64,000 nucleotides of DNA from Lonicera japonica. Its lineage: Eukaryota; Streptophyta; Magnoliopsida; Dipsacales; Caprifoliaceae. The number at the start of each line of letters is the position of its first letter. Within the stretch, counting starts at the first letter, position 1. Positions 1-12,057 of the stretch are shown one piece after another. The stretch lies in the NCBI GenBank assembly GCA_021464415.1, contig CM038466.1:53074550-53138549 (forward strand), written 5' to 3'. The position numbers and the translations under genes were made by a program. The notes under the pieces are model-generated. The model saw nothing but the letters and a program-made list of their open reading frames with translations. It made no database searches and had not been told where the DNA came from.

Positions 1-6
1 TTGAAG

Positions 7-3000
7 CTATCAAGTATACGGGGACAACACAACCATGAGATCAGCAGAGGATATTGCATATCATGTTGCACTCTTCATTGCTAAGTTGAATGGGAGCTTT
101 ATCAACTATTATATGGTAAAACTCATACACCCATATATAATGATTTTATATATTAATATATTATGCTACGGTTTTTTTAGGACACGCCCCAAACACAGAA
201 ATTAAAGGATGCGGTCTCTAAAAGTATCCGTTACAATAGCTACATTTATATTGTACTATCTAGGTTAAAAATATTACAATACTTGTGTTCGTAAATCACA
301 CTATCTACCTTCTTTTGCGTTAATAATCACCTTAAGACAACTCTACTGTATCTCTTATAGTATCTGAGCATCCATGAGCGTATCTAGATTAATAAAATTG
401 ATTTCGTATGACATATATTCTAGATAGTATCAGTTTAGGACATACTATTGACGACCAACTAATTTGATCAAATTAACTATGAATAACAGCATCTAGACCG
501 CATACAAAAAAGTGCTGAACTCAGGGACCTAACTTATTATCTACATTGCACCAATTCACCAAACATAATATAATGATCACCTAGAACAAGGTTTTCATGT
601 CTTAATTTAATCAAATCTACAACGAAAAATCCAAATGAATCTTTAAACTTTTAACATTATATGTTACTTTTGTGTAGTATCATGGAGGAACCAATTTTGG
701 AAGAACAGGCTCCTCGTATATCATAACAGCTTATTATGATCAAGCTCCTCTAGATGAGTATGGTATGCCTTCAAATCTTCAAAATATTATCCAATATTTC
801 TGGTTTTTTACATATATATAAACACAATATTTAAGGCAGTCGGTCCACAAATTTAGGCTTAATCAGACAACCGAAATGGGGTCATCTCAAGGAGCTGCAC
901 GCAGCAGTAAAGCTATGCTCTGAGACTTTACTTTCAGGGTTTCCAATCAATCAATCTTTGGGTCCTCTACAAAATGTAAGAATGTTATCAAATGAATATG
1001 TGTTGTTTCGTTCTGTTTTTGTTTTTGATTTTTTCTAATATGCACTAATTTATTTATAAAACAGGCGTATGTGTATCAAGGAAACTCAGGAGAATGTGCA
1101 GCATTTCTGGTGAACACGAATGGTAAAAATGTGACCGTACAATTTCAAAATTCTTCATATGTATTGCCTCCAAGGTCAATTAGCATTTTACCCGATTGCA
1201 AGACGGTTATATTCAACACTGCTACGGTATGTTTGGCTTTTGCACTCCTATCTTGAAGTTCATTAAACCACATTGCACAATGAAAGAAACAATGTAAAAA
1301 TAAATCAGAGTCTTTTCACCTTAATAAATGCAGACTACGATCAAAACAGAAGTATATTTGTGTTTGGTTAGCTTTATGAATGAAAAGAGTGTGATTTACT
1401 TTTACACTGTTTCCCACATTTTGATCGAAATCAATTGCATGCCAGAAACTAGTACAACTGATTTTCTTCGTTTCTGATACCAACCAAACATGCAACAACA
1501 TTTCATTTACATGAAAAACTTCTTACATTGAAAACAATCTCCGTTGGATTGAGTTTTCAGCGAATCAAATACAGCCATGTAGGCCCTGTTTGGTTTAGGG
1601 TGAACTATTTTCAAAGGGCAAGGAGGAAATACATATGAAAATCAACCGAGTGGAAGATATTTCACCACAAAAAAGTGGCCTAAGGACACTGCACAAGGAA
1701 GAAACTTAGTGTTAAAACAGAAGTATAAGGCATATTTGGTTTGAGGTGAAATATTTTTCAACTTCAACAAGGAAAAAGGAATATCATTTCCACCCAGAAG
1801 TGAAAAATATTTCTCCTAGGCAAATACAACCTTAAACAGAGAACAAAGCCCCATTTGGTTTGATTTGGAATATTTGTCACCTGAGTGAAAGTGATACGCT
1901 TTTCAGCTTGCACAAGGAGAAAAATATTTCCCTTTCACTCGAGAGAAAAAGATTCCACATTGAAACAAATGCAGCCTTAAAGCAAAATTTATACTTACCA
2001 ACAAATAATCGCATGTTTTGTACATGATTAAATGGAACAGGTAAGCACACCATTCAATACAAGATCAATTGTACCAAGCTTGAAGTTCGATTCAGCCGAT
2101 AAATGGAAAGTGTTTCAAGAAGTTGTTCCTCAATATAACGAGACCACCTTGAGGTCAAATCAATTATTAGAGCAAATGAACACTACAAAAGATTCATCAG
2201 ATTATCTTTGGTACACTTTCAGGTAAATTAAATATTTATAGTATGATTATGGCAACTATGCGAAAAAACGTTTTAAATATAGGAAAATATGATTAACAAA
2301 CATTTTTAATCGATAAATCTAGATTACAATTATGTTTTATCATATTCTAACATCTTTAATATGCGCATTGATAGGTTTCAGCATAATTCCTCTGATGCTC
2401 AATCTATGCTCCAAGTGAACTCTGTTGCACATGTTTTACATGCATTTGTAAATGAAACGCTTGTAGGTAAGTATTTATACTCTCCCATCTATACCAAATT
2501 AAGAGTCATGTTTTGACTTTCACACATTTAAAAAAAAAAACAGTATTTTTGACATAATGAACGGCCGGGAATGTAAATTTCCAAAAGAACCTTAACCTAA
2601 TTAATTTTGAGCTCCAAAAGCTCGCTAAAAAGATCTTCCACTTGGAGAAGGTGATGCAAGGTAGCTATTTAGAAATTTGCCTAACACTGGATTGATGATG
2701 AATCAAGAAGAAGAATATAGAATTGCTCCAAAGAGAAAAGCCGTAATTAAAGAAGAAAAGAATTTGAGAAGATAATTCCAAAACAAATAATTCTATTACC
2801 CCTCTTCCACAAGGGTCAGATTAAAACCATAATTCTACTACCCCTCTCACGCCGAAAATTCTATAAAATAATGTTGAACTAAGGATTTGAACTTACAATT
2901 TTCAACATGAAGAGTACATTTACTTTACTTAACATCTTATTGCACACACGTATAGTGTGCCCGTACGCCGCGAATTAATTTCGCTAACTTAACCCTAATA

Positions 3001-5643
3001 ATTAAAGTAATCCTAATTTCCTAAATTACATCAAGAACTACCCAAAACATTAATTGATTACAATATACAGTTCATAAATAATTCCTTAATTAACTACTAT
3101 TCCCTTGTCACATTCCACAACAGAAGGGCTTCAAAGTTACACTCATCACTCAGAGAAATTTCATAATCAAACTTCATCTACGAAGGGATAGAGAGTAAAT
3201 CATTGTACCATCCGCTCAATATATGTATTTGGCTCAAGTTTTCAACCTGTTGAAATAAAAGGTTAGTTTCATGACATCACAAAAGATTAAAGTCTAATTG
3301 TAGGAATGACTCTTACTTCGAGATGTTTCAAAAATGAAGGTGAGACTCTTAATTTGAGACAGAGGGGTATATGACAACAATAAGATGGTTACATTGTCCC
3401 CGGACTAAAAACATGCTAACCTATAGGATCACAATGACATAATCAGAATTCAGAACTAACAGCATTAAATTTTCCATATCTCAAGCAGCTACAATTTTAA
3501 ATCCAACTGCTACAAAATTGAAGCTTGGAATATTAATTTGTCAATTACAAGATGATAAATCAAGCCAATATACCAATTTTCCTGCCTTGGTGAATTTTTC
3601 AAGCATTCATTTTTTTCTTTCATGTTTTGTCCATTTCGAGCATATTTGACAATTGGACTTATCAGTTATCATTTTGTTTGTTTTTTAGGTTCAGCACATG
3701 GAAGTAAGAAAAACACAAATTTCACTTTGGAGAGTAATGTTTCATTAACTAGCGGGATGAATGACATCTCCTTATTAAGCGTAATGGTTGGATTACCGGT
3801 AATATTCAATCTCATTTTACATTTTTTCTACTATTACTTTTACTACCCCTTCTTTATCTCACACCAACTTTCTTTGAATATATTTGTGGGGCGAAGGATT
3901 CAGGGGCATTTCTTGAGCGTAGGATTGCTGGAGTACGCAGTGTGAAGATTCAAACAAACCAACAAATTGAAGATTTCACTAACTACACTTGGGGATATCA
4001 GGTAATCCATTTCCTCATAATTGCACTTACAAGATCCACAAATGAAATGAACTTTTTTTCATATGAATTTGAGCTACTTTTCTTTTGAACTTCTTAATGA
4101 AACTTTTTAGTCGTTCTGAAAATTGAGTTTTATGGGATTGGTTTGCTGAAGATTGGATTGTGGGGTGAGAAGTTACAAATTTACACAAATGAAGGATCGG
4201 GTAATGTACAATGGAACAATTTTGAGTCTTCTCAACCACTATCATGGTATAAGGTAAGAAACTAGTTCTTTATAATGATTTATTTATGTTTCGTGTCATG
4301 TTTAGAAAATTTAGTCTGTTTGGTAAGATGAGAAAGTGACGAGAAGGAAGAAGAATGAAAGGAAAGTGGAAGAAAGGATAACTTTTCCTTTGTAAAAGGA
4401 TACTCTAGATTTCCAGCCCATCAAATTATATGTTCCCAATAGTTAGCACAAAGAAGAAAGTAACAAAAAAGGGTGTGAATAATATTAAATAAATCAAACA
4501 TTTTTGTGTGACCGTGAATTAGTTCCTTCTTACGTACCAAACGAGCAATTGTATCTCCCTTCATTCCTCATCTTTCTTACCAAAGGATAAAAGGCTTATT
4601 TCCCTTAAAGCCTCCACAACAATCTAAATTTGTAGGATGAGAAGGGTAAGTTGGCCCTACAATATTGTATTGTAATAGGCGAAGGACTAAGTTTGTTATC
4701 AGTTATCATACAAACAATTTATATCCGTTACGTTTCAAATGGACAACAGGTATCCCCTTTGGGACTCAAACTTAATATACAGATATCATGTGTCCATTTG
4801 GAATCTCACTAGAAAGAGATGTTCGTTTCCGTGCTCAACCATTATACGGACATCTCTCATCCATTAACTCCAACATAAGATATGATTCCAGTATGTTTTC
4901 TTTTCAAGTTTGCTAAGTGTTTAATCCACACTAATCATTTGATTGTTGCCACTTAACAGACTGTATTTGATGCACCTGAGGGAAATGAACCTCTGGCATT
5001 AAATCTCAGCCCCATGGGGAAAGGTGAAGCTTGGATAAATGGTCAAAGCATTGGCCGATATTGGATCTCGTTTCGGACCCCCAACGGGTCTCCTTCACAA
5101 ACATGGTATGTAGTTAACTATCATGAACTTGTTAAAATTATCTTTCAGAAAATAACAAATCAATTGTAACATTCAGCTTCATTATAAACAATGATGGATC
5201 TCTCTATTCAGTTTCTAAAAATGATATTCTCGATAGGAAAATATTTCAACCATCGATTAATGGTTTTGTTAGAATAGTATAAGATTTATGGTAAACTTAT
5301 AAAAAACACAAGAAATTTTTTATGAAAATGTCATAAAAAACAAATTCAACCATTTATTCCCTCTTAAAAGGAGAGTTCGTTATTTAACTAAGAGGAAGCT
5401 CTTCAGAGAAATGCCCCCATCTATATATATATGTATACTACATCAAATAATTTATAAGATAATTAAGAACTTCAACTACTTTTGAATAGTGACTGACCTT
5501 TTTTCTCTCTTCACAGGTACAATGTGCCTCGATCATTCCTCAAATCGACAGACAACCTATTAGTATTATTAGATGAAGAATACGGAAACCCTCTTGACAT
5601 TACACTAGATACTGTTTCAGTCACAGAAGAATCAGGTAATTAA
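7..5643 (+). CDS. beta-galactosidase (GH35), 3' part of a spliced gene
   Basis: Plant GH35 beta-galactosidase, an enzyme normally secreted to the cell wall that removes terminal beta-galactosyl residues. Exons read from the sequence: 7-115, 678-762, 857-975, 1065-1226, 2041-2222, 2375-2466, 3689-3798, 3897-4001, 4152-4253, 4960-5105, 5517-5643. All introns are GT-AG, and exon phases add up to one open frame of about 445 codons ending at TAA 5641. Landmarks are [13 protein letters not shown], then [11 protein letters not shown] across the first intron, [55 protein letters not shown] and YNVPRSFLK. The catalytic glutamates lie upstream, outside the window. The sequence looks closest to the BGAL16-type clade as I remember it. 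No C-terminal SUEL lectin domain is seen. An alternative end splices from 5635 to an exon at 6028-6083 (TAG). Exon 1 may begin slightly differently at the window edge. Confidence 0.93.
1576..1985. repeat. MITE-like repeat in beta-galactosidase intron 4
   Basis: The 814-base intron between exons 4 and 5 contains three or four diverged segments beginning with GTTTGGTTT-type words (about 1585, 1735, 1855) and ending in AAACAAATGCAGCC. The outer ends are roughly inverted (GGCCCTGTTTGGTTT against GGCTGCATTTGTTTC), as in many plant hAT-type MITEs. No clean target duplication was found, so the class is uncertain. Confidence 0.35.
2467..3688. other. long intron of the beta-galactosidase gene
   Basis: At 1222 bases this is the longest intron of the gene. 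It is bounded by GT at 2467 and AG at 3687-3688. Its middle (about 2540-3240) has a base composition and purine-rich runs unlike the flanking intron ends, which suggests an old insertion. I see no protein domain, terminal repeat or target duplication in it. Confidence 0.6.
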
Positions 5644-7849
5644 GCTTACTATGACTGGATTTCGAATAAGTTTCACTATGAACCAATACATGAATGACAC
5701 ATCAACATGTTTTCAAAATCTGCCTCAGGTATATATCTGACATAAAAGACTGAAATATCTTGTGTGGCCACCATGTATTAGTTAAAATGTAGGGTCCATA
5801 TCGTATTCATTGTTGTCAGAATCCATTTCAACCAATGAGTGATCGCCATATTGGAATGTCAATTTTTTATATTTTAGATGAATATGTCCATGTTGAAGGA
5901 TTCCGGTATGTGTCATCATAAAATTATTGTTACTGATATTCTTCAAGAATGCATGTGTATATGTCAAGTTTAAGATTCGTACAATTGCTATTGTATAATA
6001 TCTTCAATTTGATTACAAATTTGGCAGGCTTAGCTAGGAAAAACAAAATGCACCATCAATCGGCCACTCCGAAATTTTGGTAGTGACCCTTGTACAGGCA
6101 TTCCTAAAGCTCTTTTGGTTGATGCGCGATGCGAATGAGGATGAGCATTTTCTGTACCATTGTTCTTACAGGATTGAAGGACTTACCCAACTTACTATAG
6201 GAAAGGCTTACAAAATTTAAATTTAGGAAAAATTAGTAGTTCACACATAATTCGTTATAGATCGATGAAGGTTATAATGGCAATTGATTACAAATAAAAC
6301 TTGTTTTGTATTAAATTAAGCAACTGGCAACATATTATTTGATACCTTGATTTATATATAATGAAATATCAATGTTTTTAGTTTAGTTTCTTGTCTCTCT
6401 TTTTCTTTCGAAACATATAGAATTCCATTTATTTTTATTTGTTTCCCGAACAATGACAATTACACCAAAGCACCAAACCAAACAAATATGTTATATGTAT
6501 CTAGTAAATTTACAAGAAATGGGAGCAAGTACGTACAAAATTGATCTTATTATTATTTGATGATAATAATTGATCTATGCACTAATCAGACAATACGAAA
6601 CATGCATGGAGTTCATAAAGATGGATATTACACACGTATATATATAATTTTGATAAAAATTTCGCCTAATCAGACAATAGGAAACATGCATGGAGTTCGT
6701 AAAAATGGATATTACAGATACACACATATATATATATATACTTTTGATAAAAATTTCGCAGTCCAAATGCATATCTATAAGCTCTCTTTGAGTCAAATAC
6801 AACAAAAACAAAATTTTAGGTAGGCACCAGGGGCTTAAGGCCTAACAAACCTAATTAATGATAAATTTATATGCAATTCGATCTAGCCATTTTGTTTCTC
6901 CATAGCAGTACCCCATGTTTACATGTTCTCGAAACTTCACAGTACTTATCTTCTATTTTAAATCCCTCGCTTTTAATGTTATAGATACTTTTTAAAAGCA
7001 TTCGTTAGGATATATCATAGATGATCCATTCCATTCGAGATGACCTTACTGAAACAGTCTCAAGGTAATATATCTATTGAAACACTTTCAAATACTCCCT
7101 CATCCTAAATTCCTCTATGTTTGACTTTCAGTTACTTTTAAGAAAACACTAACGTCAATATAATTAGTGGTTTGAACAAAACCCGCATAATGTAATTAGA
7201 TTTGGTGCATCAATAACGTCCAAAAAGGAAAATTGAACTCTTAAATTGGGATGTCTAAAAAGAACTTCGTTCAACTAATAATCCTATACTACCCGAATTT
7301 TCCAGTTCTATTAATCATTTACGATGACCCTGGATTTTTGTTTGATTTGGAGATTTTTGTGCAATGCTAAACTGAGATAGGGTAATTGTCATAAAAGAAG
7401 AGGGTAAGGCTAAGAATCAATGTTAGTGCTGATATATACGGAGTACCATATATGTGGCTCGGCAGAGAGAGTTGGTCGATTGTTGTATACCTAAATATAT
7501 ACCGTTGGATTAATCATTTACAGTTTAATAATGAATGTTAAGCATAGTTTATTAGTGTTAATCATACTTTGTTAATGATGATATACTTTATTCTTCTTGG
7601 AACCACCATAATGATAATTCAATACTTCTTTTTTGGCTCCGAAAGCATTTTTCTTGGCTTTTTCATCCAATGCATTCCTTATTTGAGTGGTCCCAGATGA
7701 TGGTCCCTATATGTTTTGTATAATATTCATTGCTTTTGTGTTTGGTAGTTGTTATCTTAAGCTCTAAAAGTCCCTCTTTTTGTGTGCACCATTATTCTTA
7801 TTTGCAAAAAAATATGAATCTTTCTTTGCACTTGATGTACATCATAAAG
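5644..7849. other. intergenic region downstream of beta-galactosidase
   Basis: AT-rich DNA without a supported gene. It may hold the 3' UTR of the beta-galactosidase gene and a possible alternative last exon (6028-6083: acceptor AG 6026-6027, 18 codons, TAG). The tandem duplication at 6582-6760 is listed separately. Nothing else is recognisable. Confidence 0.6.
6582..6760. repeat. two-copy tandem duplication, ~84 bp
   Basis: CTAATCAGACAATA-GAAACATGCATGGAGTTC begins at 6582 and again at 6666. Each copy ends with TTTTGATAAAAATTTCGC. The second copy is longer by an expanded TA/CA microsatellite. Short open frames across it on both strands are by-products of the repeat. Confidence 0.85.
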
Positions 7850-8724
7850 GTTGGTTTGTTGATAATGGCCTAAGGAAAGTACTATGAGGGTGGATTAATA
7901 GAAAATTACGACTACTGCAACATGGATTTAATGTCCATGCATAAGGTTGATGATATGATACAGCAGTTACGGCACTTGAGTCCTTATGATTGTTACATGA
8001 AAATTAACAAGGATCATAGAGTCAAGCCTCAAAGTAGATACCGATTGCCAACTACTGTCGATCTTGAACTTGAAGTATGCAAAAAGTAGCATAGCCATTT
8101 ACGTCAATCACAAAAACGAAGCCATACAACCTGAAACAATGGCAAATTTACTTGGTCCAACTACAGTAGTTGATAATCCAGTGCAGGAAGAACAATTAAG
8201 AAGTATATTGTTATGTGAAAACAAAGCTATGGGCGAAAACAGTTATGATAGTGATGAATGTATTGATTCAAGTTACTTCATTGACACTAAATATAGGGCG
8301 GATGACATATTATTTGATAAGAATGTAAATCTAGATGTTGAATGAGGTGGGGTGATGGAGAAACTAGTGGAAGTTGATAACATTAGATGTTTCAATAATA
8401 AGGATGGAGATGAGTCCCAAGCATCTGATGAGCTTAAGAGCCTTAGTGATTCCTTTAATGAAGATGGGGATAGAGTCCATTAGAAAAGAGAAGTTGGCCT
8501 AAATTCAACAAAAACACATATCTAGTTGTACTGGAGTTTAAGCTTAGTATGCTTTTTCCATCCTCTAAAGTACTAGCATATGCAATTAAACAGTACGCTA
8601 TAAAAAAGGGGAAGCAAATTAAAATTAAAAAGTATGGGAGATCAAACTAGGTTGAGGGCAATATATAAGGAAGGTTGCAACTGGACCATCTTTACTTCTA
8701 TGATGCAAGATAATAATACAATAT
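7850..8724 (+). pseudogene. MULE transposase, N-terminal part (interrupted)
   Basis: Remnant of a Mutator-like element transposase. The first part (about 7865-8060, several frames) resembles the N-terminal region of plant MULE proteins (EGGLIENYDYCNMDLMS, then MHKVDDMIQQL). The stretch 8064-8345 is an open acidic segment. At about 8545-8690 comes the MuDR-type zinc-binding/PB1-adjacent block (FPSSKVLAYAIKQYAIKKG, then KIKKYGR and, after a stop and frame change, RAIYKEGCNW). The block breaks off at about 8715-8724, where an LTR-like sequence is inserted. The continuation of the same protein resumes at 22585. Stops and frame changes show it is dead. The left end of the element was not found. 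Confidence 0.75.
8715..8724. repeat. target-site duplication, left copy
   Basis: AATACAATAT lies immediately before TGTTGG at 8725. AATACAAATT lies immediately after CAACA at 22584. The shared AATACAA marks the insertion point in the MULE coding region. For a 5-bp LTR-type duplication the adjacent bases would be AATAT/AATAC, a 4 of 5 match. Confidence 0.6.
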
Positions 8725-10158
8725 TGTTGGGTTGGAAATTAACCCCAGGGGGTGGTGAATAGAGGTTTAAGGAAATAAATGCGGAATTTAAATAATTTCA
8801 AAAAATGTTTAAGCAATGAATAATTAACTATATGTTAAGAAAATATGGCAAGCAATATAAACTCAAAGTCAATCAATAATGATAAGTAAGAAATTTGAGC
8901 TTAGAAAGATAAAACCATAAAACATCAAGACATTTTGTTTATGCGATTTGGTTGTTTAGACTATACGTCCGCGCCCGAGGTCAATACCCGAGAATTTCTA
9001 CCATAGATTCTCTTACGAGTGAGGAGCAAACCGGTTATAACAATCTTCTTTCCCAGCAGAGATTAAACCACTCAACTGTGATTCTTCTCACAACACTCAA
9101 ACAACTGTGATTCTTCTCACCACACTTAACACAAAAAAAACTTATTGCCAAACTATGAGAAATCATTTCAGAAATGAATATTATAAGTTTTTTTTTGTGA
9201 TACACACTAATAAACAATAACTCTCAAGTGTTTACAAGATACAAATGAAACTCACACTATATTTATCAATATTGATCAAGACAATATACCTCAAATATAA
9301 TCAATGAATGATTTGAATCCCTTCAATAAAGTATTATAGTATATTGAAGTGTCTAAAAATGAGTTAGAACTTCCTATATTAGCTCCTAAGCAAATACACC
9401 CGTTAAAGGGTTTTAAGGAAAGTTATTGCACAATATGGAGCAAAAATCACTTTTCCAGCGGCTAGTTTTTAGCCAGGTAGTCGACTGCATGGTGTTAATG
9501 GTAGTCAACTACATCCCATTGGTTTGTTTAGAAATATTGTTGTAGATAGCTAATTTTATTTGATTTTTTTTTATCATATCTCCTAATCTAGCTGTTATAT
9601 CATGCTGAAATTTTGCGTACAAGCACTATAAGATGTTATCTAAATACTGTCCAAATTTTATAATGATTGAAGTCCGTAAAGGGCTCCATCAGATTGTTAT
9701 ATCAAAATTAAGCAAAAATCCAGCAAATCTAAAATGTGAGAAAATAAACATTTTTGCTTGAAAATGTTAGGACGCCAATAGAACATGTTCTAAGCATGTT
9801 TAAGAATATTAAAATAATAAATTAGGCATTAAAATATTTTGGGATAGTTTTGATAAAATATAAGACTTTGAGTCATTTTGTAAGATTGATTTGATACAAT
9901 TTAGCAAACTAAATAAGATGTTTAATGCATGATCAATATTTGAGCTACAGAGATTTGATCAACCAAAAAACTTCACATAAATCCTAAACACTCAGTCAAT
10001 TATTGAATTAACAAGTCTTCGAATGTTTTGAATTGTTTCTTCAATTTGATCTTAATTTAAATCATTTTTCTTAAAGCTTTTCATATATTTCTTTGATTTT
10101 TGTTATTAATGAATTGCATTGTTAGCATATGTGATGCTCTCAAAATGTATGAAATTGA
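8725..10158 (+). mobile_element. LTR-like insertion in the MULE, left piece
   Basis: Starts TGTTGGGTTGGAAATTAACC. With its right piece (22363-22584, ending CAACA) it forms a 1656-bp sequence with LTR-style TGTTG...CAACA ends. It carries no protein domain, so it is best read as a solo LTR or non-autonomous LTR element. It is interrupted at 10158 by the 12.2-kb Tat-like element. It contains the GGGGGTGGTGAATAG word I have seen near the ends of other plant repeats, which does not fix its family. Confidence 0.55.
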
Positions 10159-12038
10159 TGTAGACACCCCATTTTTCAACTCTTCCAGACAAGATGCAAC
10201 TTGCTTTCCAATAAAGCAAAATCAGATTTGGCGATACATAATTTCAAGGGATGCACGCTCGAACAAGATAAAATTGGACTTGGACAATGCAAGATGAAGA
10301 ACATCATAGGCCTATACAGATGAGCCTCACACTGAGTCAGTACACTCCGATTGCCGAAAAACAAACTGTTGATTCTCAATTATCACTGCTTTTCAAGATT
10401 ATATTCTAGATCACGTGTAGTCAAACAGTAAGACGAAGGCCATCCCGAACTCCAATCACCCTCAAATTTGAAAAGAAGCTACAAGACATCTTGGGAAACA
10501 TCATACCCAAAAATCAATCTAATCCAATAATTGGTCGATAGGTTATCATTATAGACCGATCGGTCTTCAGCGGCGGTTCATAATCTCGACCAAGTTGTAA
10601 TCAAATAATCAAGTGGAGGCCTTCCCGACGTCCGATCGGGCTCAAACTTTTACATAAAGTAGAAGACATCTCAGGGAACAACATATAAAAATATCAGCTT
10701 GATCCAACGGTGGGATCCCCAAAGACTGATCAGTCTATCTGTAAATTCATGATTTCAACCAAGTGTAATTAAATAATGAAATTGAGGCCTTCCCGATCTC
10801 CGATCCGTCTTAAATTTTTATAACAAGTATATGATCTCTCAAGGAACAACATATCCAAAAATCATCTTAATCCAACGATTGAACGATCGGTTATCATCAT
10901 AGACTGATCGGTCTTTAGGTCCTTCGAATTGGTTTTCGAGGCACCCGAATCGGTCTTCAAGTAAATATGGTCCGTTTTCGGTTAATTATAGAGGAGACCG
11001 ATCGGTCTTGAATGTAAACGAATCGGTCTTCACTTTATACGAATCAATTTTTGAGCCACCCAAATCGGTCTTCGACGTAGGAAGGCTACTCTAACACTAT
11101 ATCAATCAAAACAACAATAGAAAAAAGGGGGGAACCCCTGAATAGGGGCAGAGCTCGATAGAGAGCAAGGGAGAGGGCCGAAAGAGTCCGGAATAGCCGA
11201 AGAAAGCTCGGAGAATGCTGGAAATGCCTGACGAGAGAGTAAAGGCTCGAATCTAGCTAGATCTAAATATAGGAACGCATTGTAATGGCATAGATATGTG
11301 AGTAAAGACTCCCTACTAGTTATATAGTGTTGTATTCTTAGACTAGTTATAATTTGTAATACATTCTCAATATCAATCGAATCAACAAGTTTATATACGC
11401 TACAAGGGGAATCTCTAAATCTCTTTAAATCTGTTTTAAACAATTCGCCGCCTCGCATGTATATATGTAATCTGTTGTTTGCTGGGAATGATTGTAATAC
11501 CCAAAATAAATAACCGTATGTATATTAAAAAATGCGAAATTAGACAAACACTTGCATATTGCATAAATTTGATTCTGTAAGAAGTACATACTATAAATAC
11601 ACTACATATTTCGAATAATTCTTTGCATGCTCACTGCACAGAAAAACACAAAAAATAGTACACTGTTGAGGGAAGACCAATTGGTTTTTGGTTAAAATTA
11701 CACTGTTTGCCTCGAAATTTGTGCCATCATTCCTGCATCCTAATAAAACAGATATATACGCATATTTGGGCCAAAAACAATAGGAAGTAAGATAAAATAA
11801 TGATAAAACGAGCATGTACATTTAGAAGCCGAAAAGGCGACACGGATGCCTAATACCTTCCCGCGTCGTAACATAGTTTCCGAACCTAATCTGTTTCCGC
11901 AGATAGCGTTGTATCCCAAAAGGGTACAAAACACACTTTTATCTATTTTTCCGAAAAACATACTGGCGACTTGAAAACCGCTCCCAAGCCAAGCCACGCG
12001 CCGAGTGTTGTCGGGGTGTTCCAATTGGGATTTTCACA
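10159..12038 (+). repeat. 5' LTR of the Tat-like element
   Basis: 1880 bp, TGTAGACACC...TTTTCACA. It aligns along its length with 20591-22357. It contains four copies of a 14-bp palindrome of the form AGACYGATCRGTCT (10553, 10723, 10901, 10995) plus many half-sites (ATCGGTCTT) between about 10550 and 11080. Confidence 0.92.
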
Positions 12039-12039
12039 G

Positions 12040-12057
12040 TGGTGACTCCGCTGGGGA
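12040..12057 (+). other. primer-binding site of the Tat-like element
   Basis: TGGTGACTCCGCTGGGGA begins two bases after the 5' LTR end. It resembles the tRNA-Arg-type primer site reported for Ogre elements; the tRNA assignment is from memory of that family. Confidence 0.75.

Noticed and set aside
6557..6823. Open frames on both strands over 6557-6823
   Set aside because: Both arise from the 84-bp tandem duplication and TA/CA microsatellites.
11102..11458. Minus-strand 118-codon frame in the Tat-like LTR, with a similar 75-codon frame at 21399-21626
   Set aside because: They are antisense to LTR sequence, and the two LTR copies do not preserve the frame.
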